NCBI GenBank assembly: GCA_902472225.1 | Contig: CABRNB010000045.1 | Coordinates: forward strand, 1 to 21,780 | Source: Caccousia sp900752115 | GTDB lineage: Bacteria; Bacillota; Clostridia; Oscillospirales; Acutalibacteraceae | Length of the DNA stretch: 21,780 bases | Direction: 5' to 3' | Part shown: positions 1-6,885 of the stretch, piece by piece | How the letters are laid out: each line of letters begins with the position of its first letter | How positions within the stretch are numbered: position 1 is the stretch's first letter | Made by a program: the position numbers and the translations under genes | The notes under the pieces: model-generated | What the model saw: only the letters and a program-made list of their open reading frames with translations | The model's database searches: none | What the model was told of the DNA's origin: nothing

Positions 1-216
1 GATGCGCGAAGTGCCGACCGCAGGTCCGATGCGCGAAGTGCCGACCGCAGGTCCGATGCGCGAAGTGCCGACCGCAGGTCCGATGCGCGAAGTGCCGACC
101 GCAGGTCCGATGCGCGAAGTGCCGACCGCAGGTCCGATGCGCGAAGTGCCGACCGCAGGTCCGATGCGCGAAGTGCCGACCGCAGGTCCGGTGCGCGAAG
201 TGCCGACCGCAGGTCC
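1..216. repeat. 27-bp tandem repeat array, 8 copies, open at the left edge
   Basis: The unit starts GATGCGCGAAGTGCC and ends GACCGCAGGTCC. Seven copies are identical and the eighth (190-216) differs by one base (A to G at its second position). There are no spacers, so this is not a CRISPR. Because 27 is divisible by three, every frame stays open; one plus frame reads a nonapeptide MREVPTAGP over and over. The copies show no synonymous variation, which points to recent duplication or slippage rather than an old selected protein repeat. The last copy ends exactly where the -35 hexamer of the next promoter begins. The array may continue to the left of the window. Confidence 0.97.
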
Positions 217-245
217 TTGTTTTCGCCGCGTATTTCTGTTATACT
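217..245 (+). promoter_or_regulatory. sigma-A type promoter for the DUF4317 gene
   Basis: TTGTTT at 217-222, a 17-bp spacer, then TATACT at 240-245. The start of transcription would fall near 252, leaving a leader of about 130 nt before the ATG at 381. The -35 touches the last 27-bp repeat. Confidence 0.6.
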
Positions 246-306
246 GAGGCAAGACGATAAAAATCGCTTTACACTTTCTGGTTTAACCAACAACGATCAC
301 ACTTTG

Positions 307-345
307 GGGCAATGCCGCCCTTCCCTGCGAGGAGCGGCGTTGCCC
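307..345 (+). promoter_or_regulatory. stable stem-loop in the DUF4317 leader
   Basis: GGGCAATGCCGC (307-318) pairs with GCGGCGTTGCCC (334-345) over 12 bp with one G-U pair and a 15-nt loop. It is followed by TTCTGATC, not a clean U run, so it is not a standard terminator. It ends 17 nt before the ribosome binding site (GAAAGGAAG, 361-369). It could be an attenuator or an mRNA-stabilising element; the role is unknown. Confidence 0.45.
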
Positions 346-380
346 TTCTGATCTCTATCGGAAAGGAAGTCGAATCAAAG

Positions 381-1535
381 ATGAACGAAAAGGAAGTCGC
401 TGAAATTCGCCGCCGGTTCCGGCCACAGCAAACCAACATCACAAAAATCCGCGGCTGCTGCGTCAACGGCAGACGCGAAATTCTCTCCGAATTCAGCCCA
501 TCCCTCGCTCTGATGGATGAGGCCGAAACAGAGAAATTTCTCGCTATTCTTAAGAAAACACTGTCCGGCACATTGGGAAAAAACCTCATCGATCTCTCCT
601 TTGCAACGCAGCAGGTCGTCAGCGGAGAAGAGCATAAGCTTCTGATGAAGCTGCGTTCCTCTCTGCTCGAGGACGAAGAGGCTGTACACGCATTTTACGA
701 GAAAATTGTGCAAAGCATCGAAATCGAGGGAACCTACCTGATCCTGCTTGCCTGCGACCGTTATGACGTTCCTTATCGCGGAAAGGATGGGGAATCGCTG
801 GAGGATGCGTCAAGCGAAATGTTTACCTACATCCTTTGCAGCATCTGTCCCATCAAACTGACGAAGCCCGCACTAAGCTATCAGGTTGCAGAAAACGAAT
901 TCCACAATCTCCGCGAGGATTGGCTCGTATCCGCACCGGAGGCAGGATTCCTTTTCCCGGCTTTTGACGGACGCTGCGCCAACCTTTACGGAGCGCTGTA
1001 TTACACCAAAAGCGCCTCACAGAATCATCCGGAGCTCATTGATTCCATTTTTCGTGTGGAGCCGCCCGCTCCTGCGGATGAACAGCGTGAAAGCTTTCAA
1101 AGCGTGCTTGCGGAGTCGTTGGAGAAGGATTGCAGTCTCGACGTCGTGCAGGCGGTGCACAGCAAACTCAGCGCGCTGATTGCCGACCATAAGGCAAACA
1201 AGGAGGAAGAGCCCCTTTCCATTTCACGCGAAACGGTGCGGCAGGTACTCTCTTCCTGCGATGTCGCTGAGGAACATGTCGCTGCCTTTGAACAGAAATA
1301 TGAGGAAACCTTCGGCGAGGGAGCCGAGATTCGCCCACAAAACATTATCAATCCGAAGCAGCTCGAGGTCTGCACACCTGACGTCACCATCCGTGTCAAT
1401 CCGGAACGCGGTGATCTCATTGAGACACGCGTTCTCAACGGAATCAAATACATTCTGATTCGAGCCGACGAAGGCGTCGAAGTCAACGGAGTCAACATCC
1501 ATATTACCCCCACGGAGGAGGAAACCCAAGCATAA
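381..1535 (+). CDS. DUF4317 family protein
   Basis: A 384-residue protein beginning MNEKEVAEIRRRF, followed by an N-terminal block with ITKIRGCCVN and REILSEF that I recognise from the Clostridia-restricted DUF4317 family. It is acidic, has no signal peptide or membrane segment, and has a helix-rich middle. The C-terminal region around residues 330-380 is rich in valine and isoleucine and looks like a small beta domain (VTIRVNPERGDLIETRVLNG). The function of the family is not known to me. I chose ATG 381 over an upstream in-frame ATG at 312 because GAAAGGAAG lies about 11 nt before it, family members start this way, and 312 lies inside the leader stem-loop. It is monocistronic: promoter at 217-245 and terminator at 1534-1574. 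It faces the MATE gene tail to tail. Confidence 0.85.
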   Translation: MNEKEVAEIRRRFRPQQTNITKIRGCCVNGRREILSEFSPSLALMDEAETEKFLAILKKTLSGTLGKNLIDLSFATQQVVSGEEHKLLMKLRSSLLEDEEAVHAFYEKIVQSIEIEGTYLILLACDRYDVPYRGKDGESLEDASSEMFTYILCSICPIKLTKPALSYQVAENEFHNLREDWLVSAPEAGFLFPAFDGRCANLYGALYYTKSASQNHPELIDSIFRVEPPAPADEQRESFQSVLAESLEKDCSLDVVQAVHSKLSALIADHKANKEEEPLSISRETVRQVLSSCDVAEEHVAAFEQKYEETFGEGAEIRPQNIINPKQLEVCTPDVTIRVNPERGDLIETRVLNGIKYILIRADEGVEVNGVNIHITPTEEETQA

Positions 1536-1574
1536 AAAGGGCCGCCGGTTCATCGGAAACCGGCGGCCCTTTTT
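1534..1574. terminator. bidirectional intrinsic terminator between convergent genes
   Basis: GGGCCGCCGGTT (1539-1550) pairs perfectly with AACCGGCGGCCC (1558-1569) around a 7-nt loop. A run of A precedes it (1534-1538) and a run of T follows it (1570-1574), so it can end transcripts of the DUF4317 gene on the plus strand and of the MATE gene on the minus strand. Confidence 0.93.
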
Positions 1575-1639
1575 ATGCTTGGTCTGTTCAATTTTTATTT
1601 CCGCCGCATCAGCGTTGGAAACAGCAGCAAGGATGTATT

Positions 1640-3037
1640 TTATGCTTGTGTCTGTGTCGCAGAATCTGTAGTATTCTCCTGCTTCTTTTGCAAACGGCGG
1701 AAAAGACGCGTCAGAACGACGACAGCCGCAATGGCAAGAATCACTTCCGCAACAAACTGCGCATAAGCCAAACCATACAGCGGGAAGAGCAGATTCAACA
1801 GGCACAAAGCCGGAATCTCAAGAACCACCTTGCGGAGAATGGCAAAAATAAACGCATGTTTCCCCATGCCCGTCGCCTGGAAAATACCCACAGCCAGGAA
1901 GTCAAGGCAAAGGAACGGAATTCCCAAGCAGAAACCGTACAGAAAGCTGGAACCATATGCGACAATCGACTCATTATTCATAAAGAGGCGGATCAGCGAC
2001 TCCGAGAAGAAGAAATAGACAGCGGCTACAGCTATCGTAAAGGTCATAGAAATTTTGACAGAGAATGTCGTAACGCCCTTCATCCGCTTCGCATTCCCAC
2101 TGGCATAATTATAGCTGATGAGCGGCATGATGCCTTGCGACATTCCCATCGCAATATAGGTAGGCACCATATTGATTTTCTGAGCAATTCCCATGGCGGC
2201 CACAGCCTCTGCGCCAAAAGCGGAGGTAAAATTATTCAGCACGGTCATGCCTGTTACATTGAGAAGATTCTGGATTGCAGCCGGAATACCAACCGTACAC
2301 ACACCTGCCACAATAGAACGATTCGGCCGGAACATCTTGGGATTGATGCAAACATAGGTACGGCCGCGCTTGCAGAAAAGAAGAACAAAGAAGTAGAGAC
2401 AAGCCACGCAGTTGGAAAGGAAAGTCGCCAAACCCGCTCCTTCCGCTCCCAAATTGAATCCCCAGGGAAGAATAAAAATCGGATCAAGGACAATATTCAG
2501 CAAGCAGCCGCTCATCGTGCCGATGCTGGCATGCATGGCGGAGCCTTCCGAACGGACAAGATACGCCATAACGACATTCAAAATGGCAGGCGCAGCGCCA
2601 AATGTTACCGTCCACTTAAGATACGCGCTTGTCGCGCCCGCCGTTTCCGGGCTGGCTCCGAGAAGAACAAGGAAAGGCTCCTGGAATGCCGTAAAACCGA
2701 TGGAGAACAGCACACCGCTGATCACCGCACAGTAAAAACCGAAGGCAGAGCTCTTGTACACAACATCGAAATCTTTCCGGCCAAGGGCACGGCTCATCAT
2801 ACTCGAGCTGCCAACACCGAAGAGATTGTTAATGGCGTTAAAAGCAAGCAACACCGGAGCCGCAAGAGTGACGGCAGCGTTTTGAACAGAGTTATTGAGC
2901 ATCCCGACAAAATAAGTGTCGGCAAGATTGTAAATGACCATGACAAGAGAGCTGAGAATTGTTGGAACCGCCAGCTTCATCACAGCATTGGGAATGGGCG
3001 TCTTTTCAAACAGCTGTATCTTACTTTGATCCTCCAC
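1640..3037 (-). CDS. MATE family multidrug/drug-sodium antiporter
   Basis: A 465-residue membrane protein that fits the usual MATE length and layout of two six-helix halves. Family-typical stretches include the N-terminal PIPNAVMKLAVPTILSSLV, YNLADTYFVG and FGVGSSSMMSRALGRKD, and in the second half NMVPTYIAMGMSQGIMPLISY. It should export cationic drugs or metabolites across the cytoplasmic membrane using a sodium or proton gradient; the substrate cannot be read from the sequence. The start is GTG at 3037, preceded by AGAGGAAGG about 10 nt upstream; the nearby ATG at 3047 is out of frame. It lies downstream of the SdpR/SdpI pair on the same strand, with a 183-bp gap that holds an apparent attenuator (3084-3157) and a palindrome (3158-3173). 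Transcription ends at the shared terminator 1534-1574. Confidence 0.92.
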   Translation of the reverse strand: MEDQSKIQLFEKTPIPNAVMKLAVPTILSSLVMVIYNLADTYFVGMLNNSVQNAAVTLAAPVLLAFNAINNLFGVGSSSMMSRALGRKDFDVVYKSSAFGFYCAVISGVLFSIGFTAFQEPFLVLLGASPETAGATSAYLKWTVTFGAAPAILNVVMAYLVRSEGSAMHASIGTMSGCLLNIVLDPIFILPWGFNLGAEGAGLATFLSNCVACLYFFVLLFCKRGRTYVCINPKMFRPNRSIVAGVCTVGIPAAIQNLLNVTGMTVLNNFTSAFGAEAVAAMGIAQKINMVPTYIAMGMSQGIMPLISYNYASGNAKRMKGVTTFSVKISMTFTIAVAAVYFFFSESLIRLFMNNESIVAYGSSFLYGFCLGIPFLCLDFLAVGIFQATGMGKHAFIFAILRKVVLEIPALCLLNLLFPLYGLAYAQFVAEVILAIAAVVVLTRLFRRLQKKQENTTDSATQTQA

Positions 3038-3083
3038 GCGTTTTCATCCTTCCTCTGATATCGCCGTTCTGACAGGCTGAGGC

Positions 3084-3108
3084 AATAAAAACAGCCCCGG
3101 AGGGCTGT
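3084..3108 (-). terminator. intrinsic terminator/attenuator in front of the MATE gene
   Basis: Read on the minus strand, ACAGCCC-TCCG-GGGCTGT (7-bp stem, 4-nt loop; 3108-3091) is followed by TTTTATTG. It lies upstream of the MATE start, so it either ends the SdpR/SdpI transcript or acts as a conditional terminator for the pump. Confidence 0.75.
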
Positions 3109-3129
3109 GTGCCATCGGCAAGCAGCGGC

Positions 3130-3157
3130 GTCCGGGGTTCAGGCAGAATTCCCGGAC
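3130..3157 (-). promoter_or_regulatory. alternative-pairing segments of the MATE leader
   Basis: On the minus strand GTCCGGG (3157-3151) can pair with CCCGGAC (3136-3130). The same downstream segment, CCCCGGA (3137-3131), is also complementary to TCCGGGG (3101-3095) inside the terminator hairpin. These are mutually exclusive pairings of the kind seen in transcription attenuators (anti-antiterminator, antiterminator, terminator). No known riboswitch class was recognised. Confidence 0.5.
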
Positions 3158-3173
3158 AGTATTATTAAATACT
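3158..3173. promoter_or_regulatory. AT-rich palindrome, candidate operator/promoter of the MATE gene
   Basis: A perfect inverted repeat AGTATT-ATTA-AATACT directly upstream of the alternative-pairing segments. The minus-strand reading contains AATAAT and AATACT, which resemble a -10 element, but no good -35 is visible at 16-18 bp. It may be a repressor site overlapping a weak promoter. Confidence 0.4.
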
Positions 3174-3220
3174 ACAGCAGCTGTTCAGAAAAATCTACCA
3201 TACAATTGTAAACTTTTGTT

Positions 3221-3907
3221 TCAATCTGTCTTTTCTCTCTTTTTCTCCTTCTGGTACAGCCAAAGAGAATAACCCACAGGGATAAGGGAGGCCAGCGCAA
3301 CGGCAATCAGCATAAACACAAAGGCAAGCTCTCCTCCCGCCTCACCTCTCAGGGAAAAGAAACCACAGACAACAATAAGGAGTCCTGCGGCTACCCACAG
3401 CTTTCCTCCCAATCGGTGCGTTTTATTCCAATTCCCCTCACTGCTGAGCGTCCATGGCGTACGGATCCCCATCGTGTAATTAAGGCGGCATTTCGGCAGA
3501 TAGTTGCCAATAATCACAAAAAGCACACCGACCGTCAGGCAGCAGACCAAGGAGATCGGCACCGGAACACCCAGAGCATAGACAAGCGTAGCCGCCTGCA
3601 AAACGACGCAGAGCACCGGACAAAACCATAAAACAGCCGTGCGCAGAGCGCCGGACTGTCCTTGTTTTCTCGGATCAAAATGAAGCGCAGCATGGCAAAA
3701 CAAATTGATAAGAGCCATAAAGGCCGGAATCATCACAACGGCTGAAAGCTTCGGCATCCAGCCGTCCGGCACGCCGGAAGCGTCAAAATGGGTTGCCACC
3801 TGCTCCGGCAGAGAAGGCAAAAGAAGCAGTCCCGGCAGAATGGGGAGCAGGCATACAGCGGATGTCAGAAGTGCCCTTGAGAGATCACTCAGTTTTTTCC
3901 TTGTCAT
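3221..3907 (-). CDS. SdpI family membrane protein (DUF1648 domain)
   Basis: A 228-residue protein with about six membrane segments (near residues 12-30, 53-72, 93-113, 117-134, 168-184, 193-216) and a basic C-terminal tail. The N-terminal half carries the DUF1648 signature LPEQVATHFDASGVPDGW (residues 33-50). The middle has the SdpI-type block GNYLPKCRLNYTMGIRTPWT followed by NWNKTHRLGGKLW (residues 134-171). In Bacillus subtilis, SdpI gives immunity to the killing factor SdpC and signals by sequestering the repressor SdpR at the membrane. No sdpA, sdpB or sdpC homologue is present here, so a role in toxin immunity or envelope stress is inferred only. The ATG at 3907 overlaps the end of the upstream sdpR-like gene by 23 bp, which indicates a translationally coupled operon. 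Confidence 0.88.
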   Translation of the reverse strand: MTRKKLSDLSRALLTSAVCLLPILPGLLLLPSLPEQVATHFDASGVPDGWMPKLSAVVMIPAFMALINLFCHAALHFDPRKQGQSGALRTAVLWFCPVLCVVLQAATLVYALGVPVPISLVCCLTVGVLFVIIGNYLPKCRLNYTMGIRTPWTLSSEGNWNKTHRLGGKLWVAAGLLIVVCGFFSLRGEAGGELAFVFMLIAVALASLIPVGYSLWLYQKEKKREKTD

Positions 3908-4181
3908 CTTGCGTTCCCTCCGCGCCGGTGAACTGAGAAAACCACATCATCAGCTCCTCAAACACCGACATATTCAATTCGTAATACACGAAATTTTTCT
4001 CCCGCGTCTCTCTCACCAGTTCTGCCCGTTTCAGCTGAGCCAGGTGATACGAGATCGTTGCATTCGTCATCGAAAAATGGCTGCAAATCTGCCCTGCTGA
4101 CATTCTGCCGCCACGCAGCAGCATGAGAATCTCTCTGCGAACCGGATCCGATAACGCTTTAAAGGTTTCCGGAAACGCCAT
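3885..4181 (-). CDS. ArsR/SmtB-type transcriptional regulator, SdpR-like
   Basis: A 98-residue winged-helix protein starting MAFPETFKALSDPVRREIL, the typical opening of SdpR/ArsR repressors. The recognition region follows (SAGQICSHFSMTNATISYHL, about residues 28-47), then the wing ELVRETREKNFVYYELN. No cysteine or histidine metal site like that of ArsR or SmtB is evident; the only cysteine is in QICSHF. That fits the SdpR branch, which responds to its membrane partner rather than to a metal. I chose ATG 4181 because GGGGAGGAG lies 6 nt upstream and the family starts here; an in-frame GTG at 4211 is an alternative that would add ten acidic residues. It is the first gene of a two-gene unit with the SdpI-like gene, probably autoregulated. 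Confidence 0.88.
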   Translation of the reverse strand: MAFPETFKALSDPVRREILMLLRGGRMSAGQICSHFSMTNATISYHLAQLKRAELVRETREKNFVYYELNMSVFEELMMWFSQFTGAEGTQDDKEKTE

Positions 4182-4234
4182 GCCATTCTCCTCCCCATTT
4201 TCTTCTTCCACTTGCTCTCTCCTCTGTTTCTTTC

Positions 4235-4263
4235 ATTATAATCCACCTGAAAACGCTCCGCAA
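4235..4263 (-). promoter_or_regulatory. promoter of the sdpR-sdpI-like operon
   Basis: On the minus strand TTGCGG (4263-4258), a 17-bp spacer and a perfect TATAAT (4240-4235). Transcription would begin about 45 nt before the ATG at 4181. The rest of the gap up to 4440 showed no gene or clear signal. Confidence 0.65.
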
Positions 4264-4440
4264 GCCCCGGCTGTCGCCGCCTCCCTGTCTCCGCGTTACA
4301 GAGCAAAAGGTACTCGCCAGAGTGGCAGAAACTCGTGTTGTTTCTATCGCCGTTTTCCTTCTCTCTTCCTCCCAAAAGCGGAGTTCAAAAGTATTGCTTT
4401 ATCAGGAGTATCTGCGTCCTGCAATGTTCCGCGATGTGTG

Positions 4441-4973
4441 TCAGGGCCGCAGCCGCCCGCGAAACAGCTCCGTATAGGTCAGAACACCTTTTACACGCTC
4501 AGAGCACATCAGGCTGACGTTCTCCACACGCATGGACAGCTGTGGTATGGAAGCGGCAAACGCTTTTCTGTCAAACGACGGCGCCGGGATTGCCTGCCGC
4601 ATCAACGTCAAATGAGGGCGGAAAGGCTTTTCGTCCAACACAACCCCTCCGCCCGCAGCCGGCCGGCAAGCTCCTTCTGCAGAGCACGCAGGGGCTCTGA
4701 GAGCTCCGCGCCGGCCCAGAACAGCTCGCTGTCCCCGCTTCGAAAACTTCCCGCGCCGCGCAGCGACAAGGAAAATGGCCTTGAGCGAAGCCCCTCCCCC
4801 GCGCGTTTCGCAGCATCAAGACGGTCCGTCTCCCCGAGGAACGACAGCGTCAGATGAAGATTCTCGCGGCGCGAAAGCCTTCCTCCCACCGTTTCCGCGC
4901 GCAGTCTCTCCTGCGCGTCCGTCAGGGCATCAAGTACTTCCTCTGAGAGCAGAATGGCATAAAATAACCGCAT
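4441..4973 (-). pseudogene. thpR: RNA 2',3'-cyclic phosphodiesterase (2'-5' RNA ligase family), single-base frameshift
   Basis: The reading frame from ATG 4973 (MRLFYAILLSEEVLDAL) has AAAGGAG 8 nt upstream and contains the first HxTx motif, HLTLSFLGE. It then runs out of frame near 4644 and stops at 4608. The next frame continues directly with VLDEKPFRPHLTLMRQ, the second HxTx motif, and ends at 4441 after a family-like C-terminus. Adding one base at the G run at 4647-4644 on the minus strand (CCCC on the plus strand) would restore one protein of about 177 residues, the usual family size. The two-histidine phosphoesterase fold needs both motifs, so the gene as written should not give active enzyme. 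This may be a sequencing error, a recent mutation or slippage at the G run. It lies 74 bp downstream of the scfB terminator; no separate promoter was clear. Confidence 0.88.
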
Positions 4974-5047
4974 TGTCTTTTCTCCTTTCCACTTAAATTT
5001 TCTGTAAAAACAAGCGCACCGATCTGAGAAAGGAAAGGATCGGGTAT

Positions 5048-5083
5048 AAAAAACGGCGAGCCTCTTGTCTGAGGTTCGCCGTT
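5048..5083 (-). terminator. intrinsic terminator of the scfA-scfB operon
   Basis: On the minus strand AACGGCGAACCTC (5083-5071) pairs with GAGGCTCGCCGTT (5064-5052) with one A-C mismatch and a 6-nt loop, followed by a T run (5053-5048). It begins 6 bp after the scfB stop codon. Confidence 0.92.
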
Positions 5084-5089
5084 CCATCC

Positions 5090-6487
5090 TTATTTCTCTT
5101 CGTTCTCCGCAGCTTCAGCAGCTTCAGCAGCCTTGATCATCACAGCACATTCGATACGCTTACGCTGCAGCTCGCAGCCAATCTCGTAGTTGCCGTTGAT
5201 GTCGCCGCTGAAATGATACGCGTTCGCGGAACAGCCGCCGCTGCACCAGAACTTCGCGAAGCAGTCCTTGCAGCTCTCACGGGCATACACGTTGCAGAGT
5301 TTGCATTTATCCTGCAGCTCCGTGTTTTTAATTCCCTCATAGACGTTACCGAGCAGGAAATCCGTGTTGCCGACAAACTGATGGCAGGGATAAAGATCAC
5401 CCCACGGAGTAACGGCCAAATACTCCGTACCGGCGCCGCAGCCCGAAATTCTTTTATAAATGCACGGACCTCCGGTAAGATCGATCATAAAGTGGAAGAA
5501 ATTAAAGCCCTTTCCTGCTTTACGGCGCGCCAGAATCTCCTTCGCAAGACGGTCGTACTCTGCACAGAGCTCCGGAACGTCCTCTTCCTTGATCGCATAC
5601 GGCTGTGAAGCGGGCGCTACAACAGGCTCGACCGAAATCTGCTCGAAGCCCTGATCGGCAAGATGCAGCACATCGCTTGCAAAATCCTTATTGAAATGCG
5701 TATAAGTACCGCGGACATAGTAATTATCCTGATGACGGCTTTCAGCCACCTTCTTAAACTTCGGAAGAATCAGGTCATAGCTGCTGCCGTTTCCGTTGCG
5801 GAAGGGACGCATCCGGTCGTTGACTTCCTTGCGGCCGTCAATGCTCAGCACAATATTCCCCATTTCCTGATTGACAAAATCGAGAATCTCGTCGTTGAGC
5901 AGAACGCCGTTTGTTGTGATGGTAAAACGGAATTTCTTGTTGTGCTCTTTTTCCTGGCTGCGGCCATAAGCGACAAGCTGCTTGACAACGTCAAAGTTCA
6001 TCAGCGGCTCCCCGCCGAAAAAGTCAACCTCGAGGTTCACACGGCTGCCGGAATTCTGGATCAGGAAATCAAGCGCCTGCTTACCGACCTCGAAGCTCAT
6101 GAGCGCACGGCGTCCCATATACTCGCCTTCGTCGGCAAAGCAATATTTGCAGCCGAGGTTGCAGTCGTGTGCAACATGCAGGCACAGCGCTTTCACAACG
6201 GCATTGCGCTTCTTAAAATCAATGACAGCGTCACGATACAAATCCTCGCTGAAAAGAGAGCCGTCCTCCTGCAGGGCACGAACGTCTTCGATCACCTGCT
6301 CGATCTCTTCCTTCGTGATTTCCGGCTGATCGGCATATTTTTCGAGCATAGCCGCAACAATTTCCTGCGGCTCGCTCTTTTCCCATAACCCAATCACATC
6401 ATAGGCGAGATCGTCTACGACATGAACACATCCGCTGTTGACGTCCAGCACGATATTATACCCATTGCTCTTGTACTGATGAACCAT
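5090..6487 (-). CDS. scfB: SCIFF peptide maturase, radical SAM/SPASM thioether-forming enzyme
   Basis: A 465-residue enzyme. Residues 1-90 resemble the RiPP-recognition (PqqD-like) region that binds the leader of the precursor peptide. The radical SAM core starts with CNLGCKYC (Cys109, Cys113, Cys116), the CX3CX2C ligands of the SAM-binding 4Fe-4S cluster. FFGGEP (residues 156-161) is the SAM-binding glycine-rich motif. The C-terminal SPASM-type region has Cys342, 350, 368, 395, 398, 406, 409, 415, 419 and 438, enough for two auxiliary clusters, as in CteB and Tte1186. Such enzymes link a cysteine sulphur to a carbon of a downstream residue in the peptide made by the adjacent scfA. The tail has an alanine-glutamate repeat. 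The ATG at 6487 has GTGGAG just upstream. It lies 171 bp downstream of scfA, with its own terminator after it. Confidence 0.96.
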   Translation of the reverse strand: MVHQYKSNGYNIVLDVNSGCVHVVDDLAYDVIGLWEKSEPQEIVAAMLEKYADQPEITKEEIEQVIEDVRALQEDGSLFSEDLYRDAVIDFKKRNAVVKALCLHVAHDCNLGCKYCFADEGEYMGRRALMSFEVGKQALDFLIQNSGSRVNLEVDFFGGEPLMNFDVVKQLVAYGRSQEKEHNKKFRFTITTNGVLLNDEILDFVNQEMGNIVLSIDGRKEVNDRMRPFRNGNGSSYDLILPKFKKVAESRHQDNYYVRGTYTHFNKDFASDVLHLADQGFEQISVEPVVAPASQPYAIKEEDVPELCAEYDRLAKEILARRKAGKGFNFFHFMIDLTGGPCIYKRISGCGAGTEYLAVTPWGDLYPCHQFVGNTDFLLGNVYEGIKNTELQDKCKLCNVYARESCKDCFAKFWCSGGCSANAYHFSGDINGNYEIGCELQRKRIECAVMIKAAEAAEAAENEEK

Positions 6488-6658
6488 TGATCTCCACTAT
6501 CCCTTTCTGAGAACCGCGCCGCCGTACATGGTCTGTAAACGCCACGCCGGACGACACAGAGAATAAATACACAATAAATATCGCCGCACCGGACGCAGGA
6601 GCGCGCAAAAGCGCGCCGCCAAAAACAACCGGGGCAGCGATACTCATAGAGACTGCTC
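6488..6658 (-). other. scfA-scfB intergenic spacer with a GCGCGC hairpin
   Basis: The 171-bp gap between the peptide and its maturase contains GCGCGC-TTTT-GCGCGC (6616-6601 on the minus strand), a 6-bp stem with a 4-nt loop and no U run after it. It could lower scfB expression relative to scfA or mark an RNA-processing point. A hydrophobic reading frame crosses the gap but has no ribosome binding site. Confidence 0.4.
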
Positions 6659-6805
6659 TTACTTCTTCTTGTTTTCGCAGTGCTGATTTGCGACCGTGCA
6701 GGAGGTCTTGCAGGCAGACTGGCAGGAGGTCTGGCACTCGCCGCAGCCGCCAGCCTTCAGGGTGTCCTTCAGGCTTCTGGAATTCAAGGTCTGGATCCGC
6801 TTCAT
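6659..6805 (-). CDS. scfA: SCIFF ranthipeptide precursor (six cysteines in forty-five residues)
   Basis: A 48-residue peptide. Residues 1-20 form the leader (MKRIQTLNSRSLKDTLKAGG). The core carries six cysteines at 21, 24, 28, 32, 36 and 43 in the pattern CGECQTSCQSACKTSC, followed by TVANQHCE and a lysine tail. This matches the SCIFF family found in almost all Clostridia. In a characterised homologue from a thermophilic relative the reported thioether joins Cys32 and Thr37; both residues are present here at the same numbers. The start at 6805 is set by AAAGGAG 9 nt upstream and by the family N-terminus; a longer in-frame extension to 6895 would run into the promoter. A strong promoter lies at 6886-6914, and scfB follows on the same strand. 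No dedicated transporter or protease is next to it. Confidence 0.96.
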   Translation of the reverse strand: MKRIQTLNSRSLKDTLKAGGCGECQTSCQSACKTSCTVANQHCENKKK

Positions 6806-6885
6806 AAAATCAGTCTCCTTTCTGTGGAATCGCAAGCACAGCGAACCCGCATGACGGGCAGCTGATACTGATGCTTGTACTGATA

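Noticed and set aside
1..216. CRISPR array
   Set aside because: The repeats are directly adjacent with no variable spacers, and no cas gene is present.
2..247. Open frame of nine-residue repeats (MREVPTAGP) ending CFRRVFLLY
   Set aside because: All six frames are open through the 27-bp repeat, the end overlaps the promoter at 217-245, there is no ribosome binding site in view and the copies show no codon variation. Kept as a repeat, not a gene.
1646..3058. Plus-strand open frame of 470 codons
   Set aside because: It is the antisense of the MATE gene, has low-complexity charged composition and matches no family; the minus-strand reading has a clear MATE protein.
3130..3157. Known riboswitch (guanidine, yybP-ykoY or similar) upstream of the MATE gene
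   Set aside because: The alternative pairings are visible but I could not match any conserved riboswitch core, so only an unclassified attenuator is proposed.
6456..6737. Hydrophobic frame between scfA and scfB (MSIAAPVVFGGALL...)
   Set aside because: No ribosome binding site at its internal ATG, it overlaps scfB and the scfA coding end in another frame, and it covers the GCGCGC hairpin. Noted under the spacer finding but not called.
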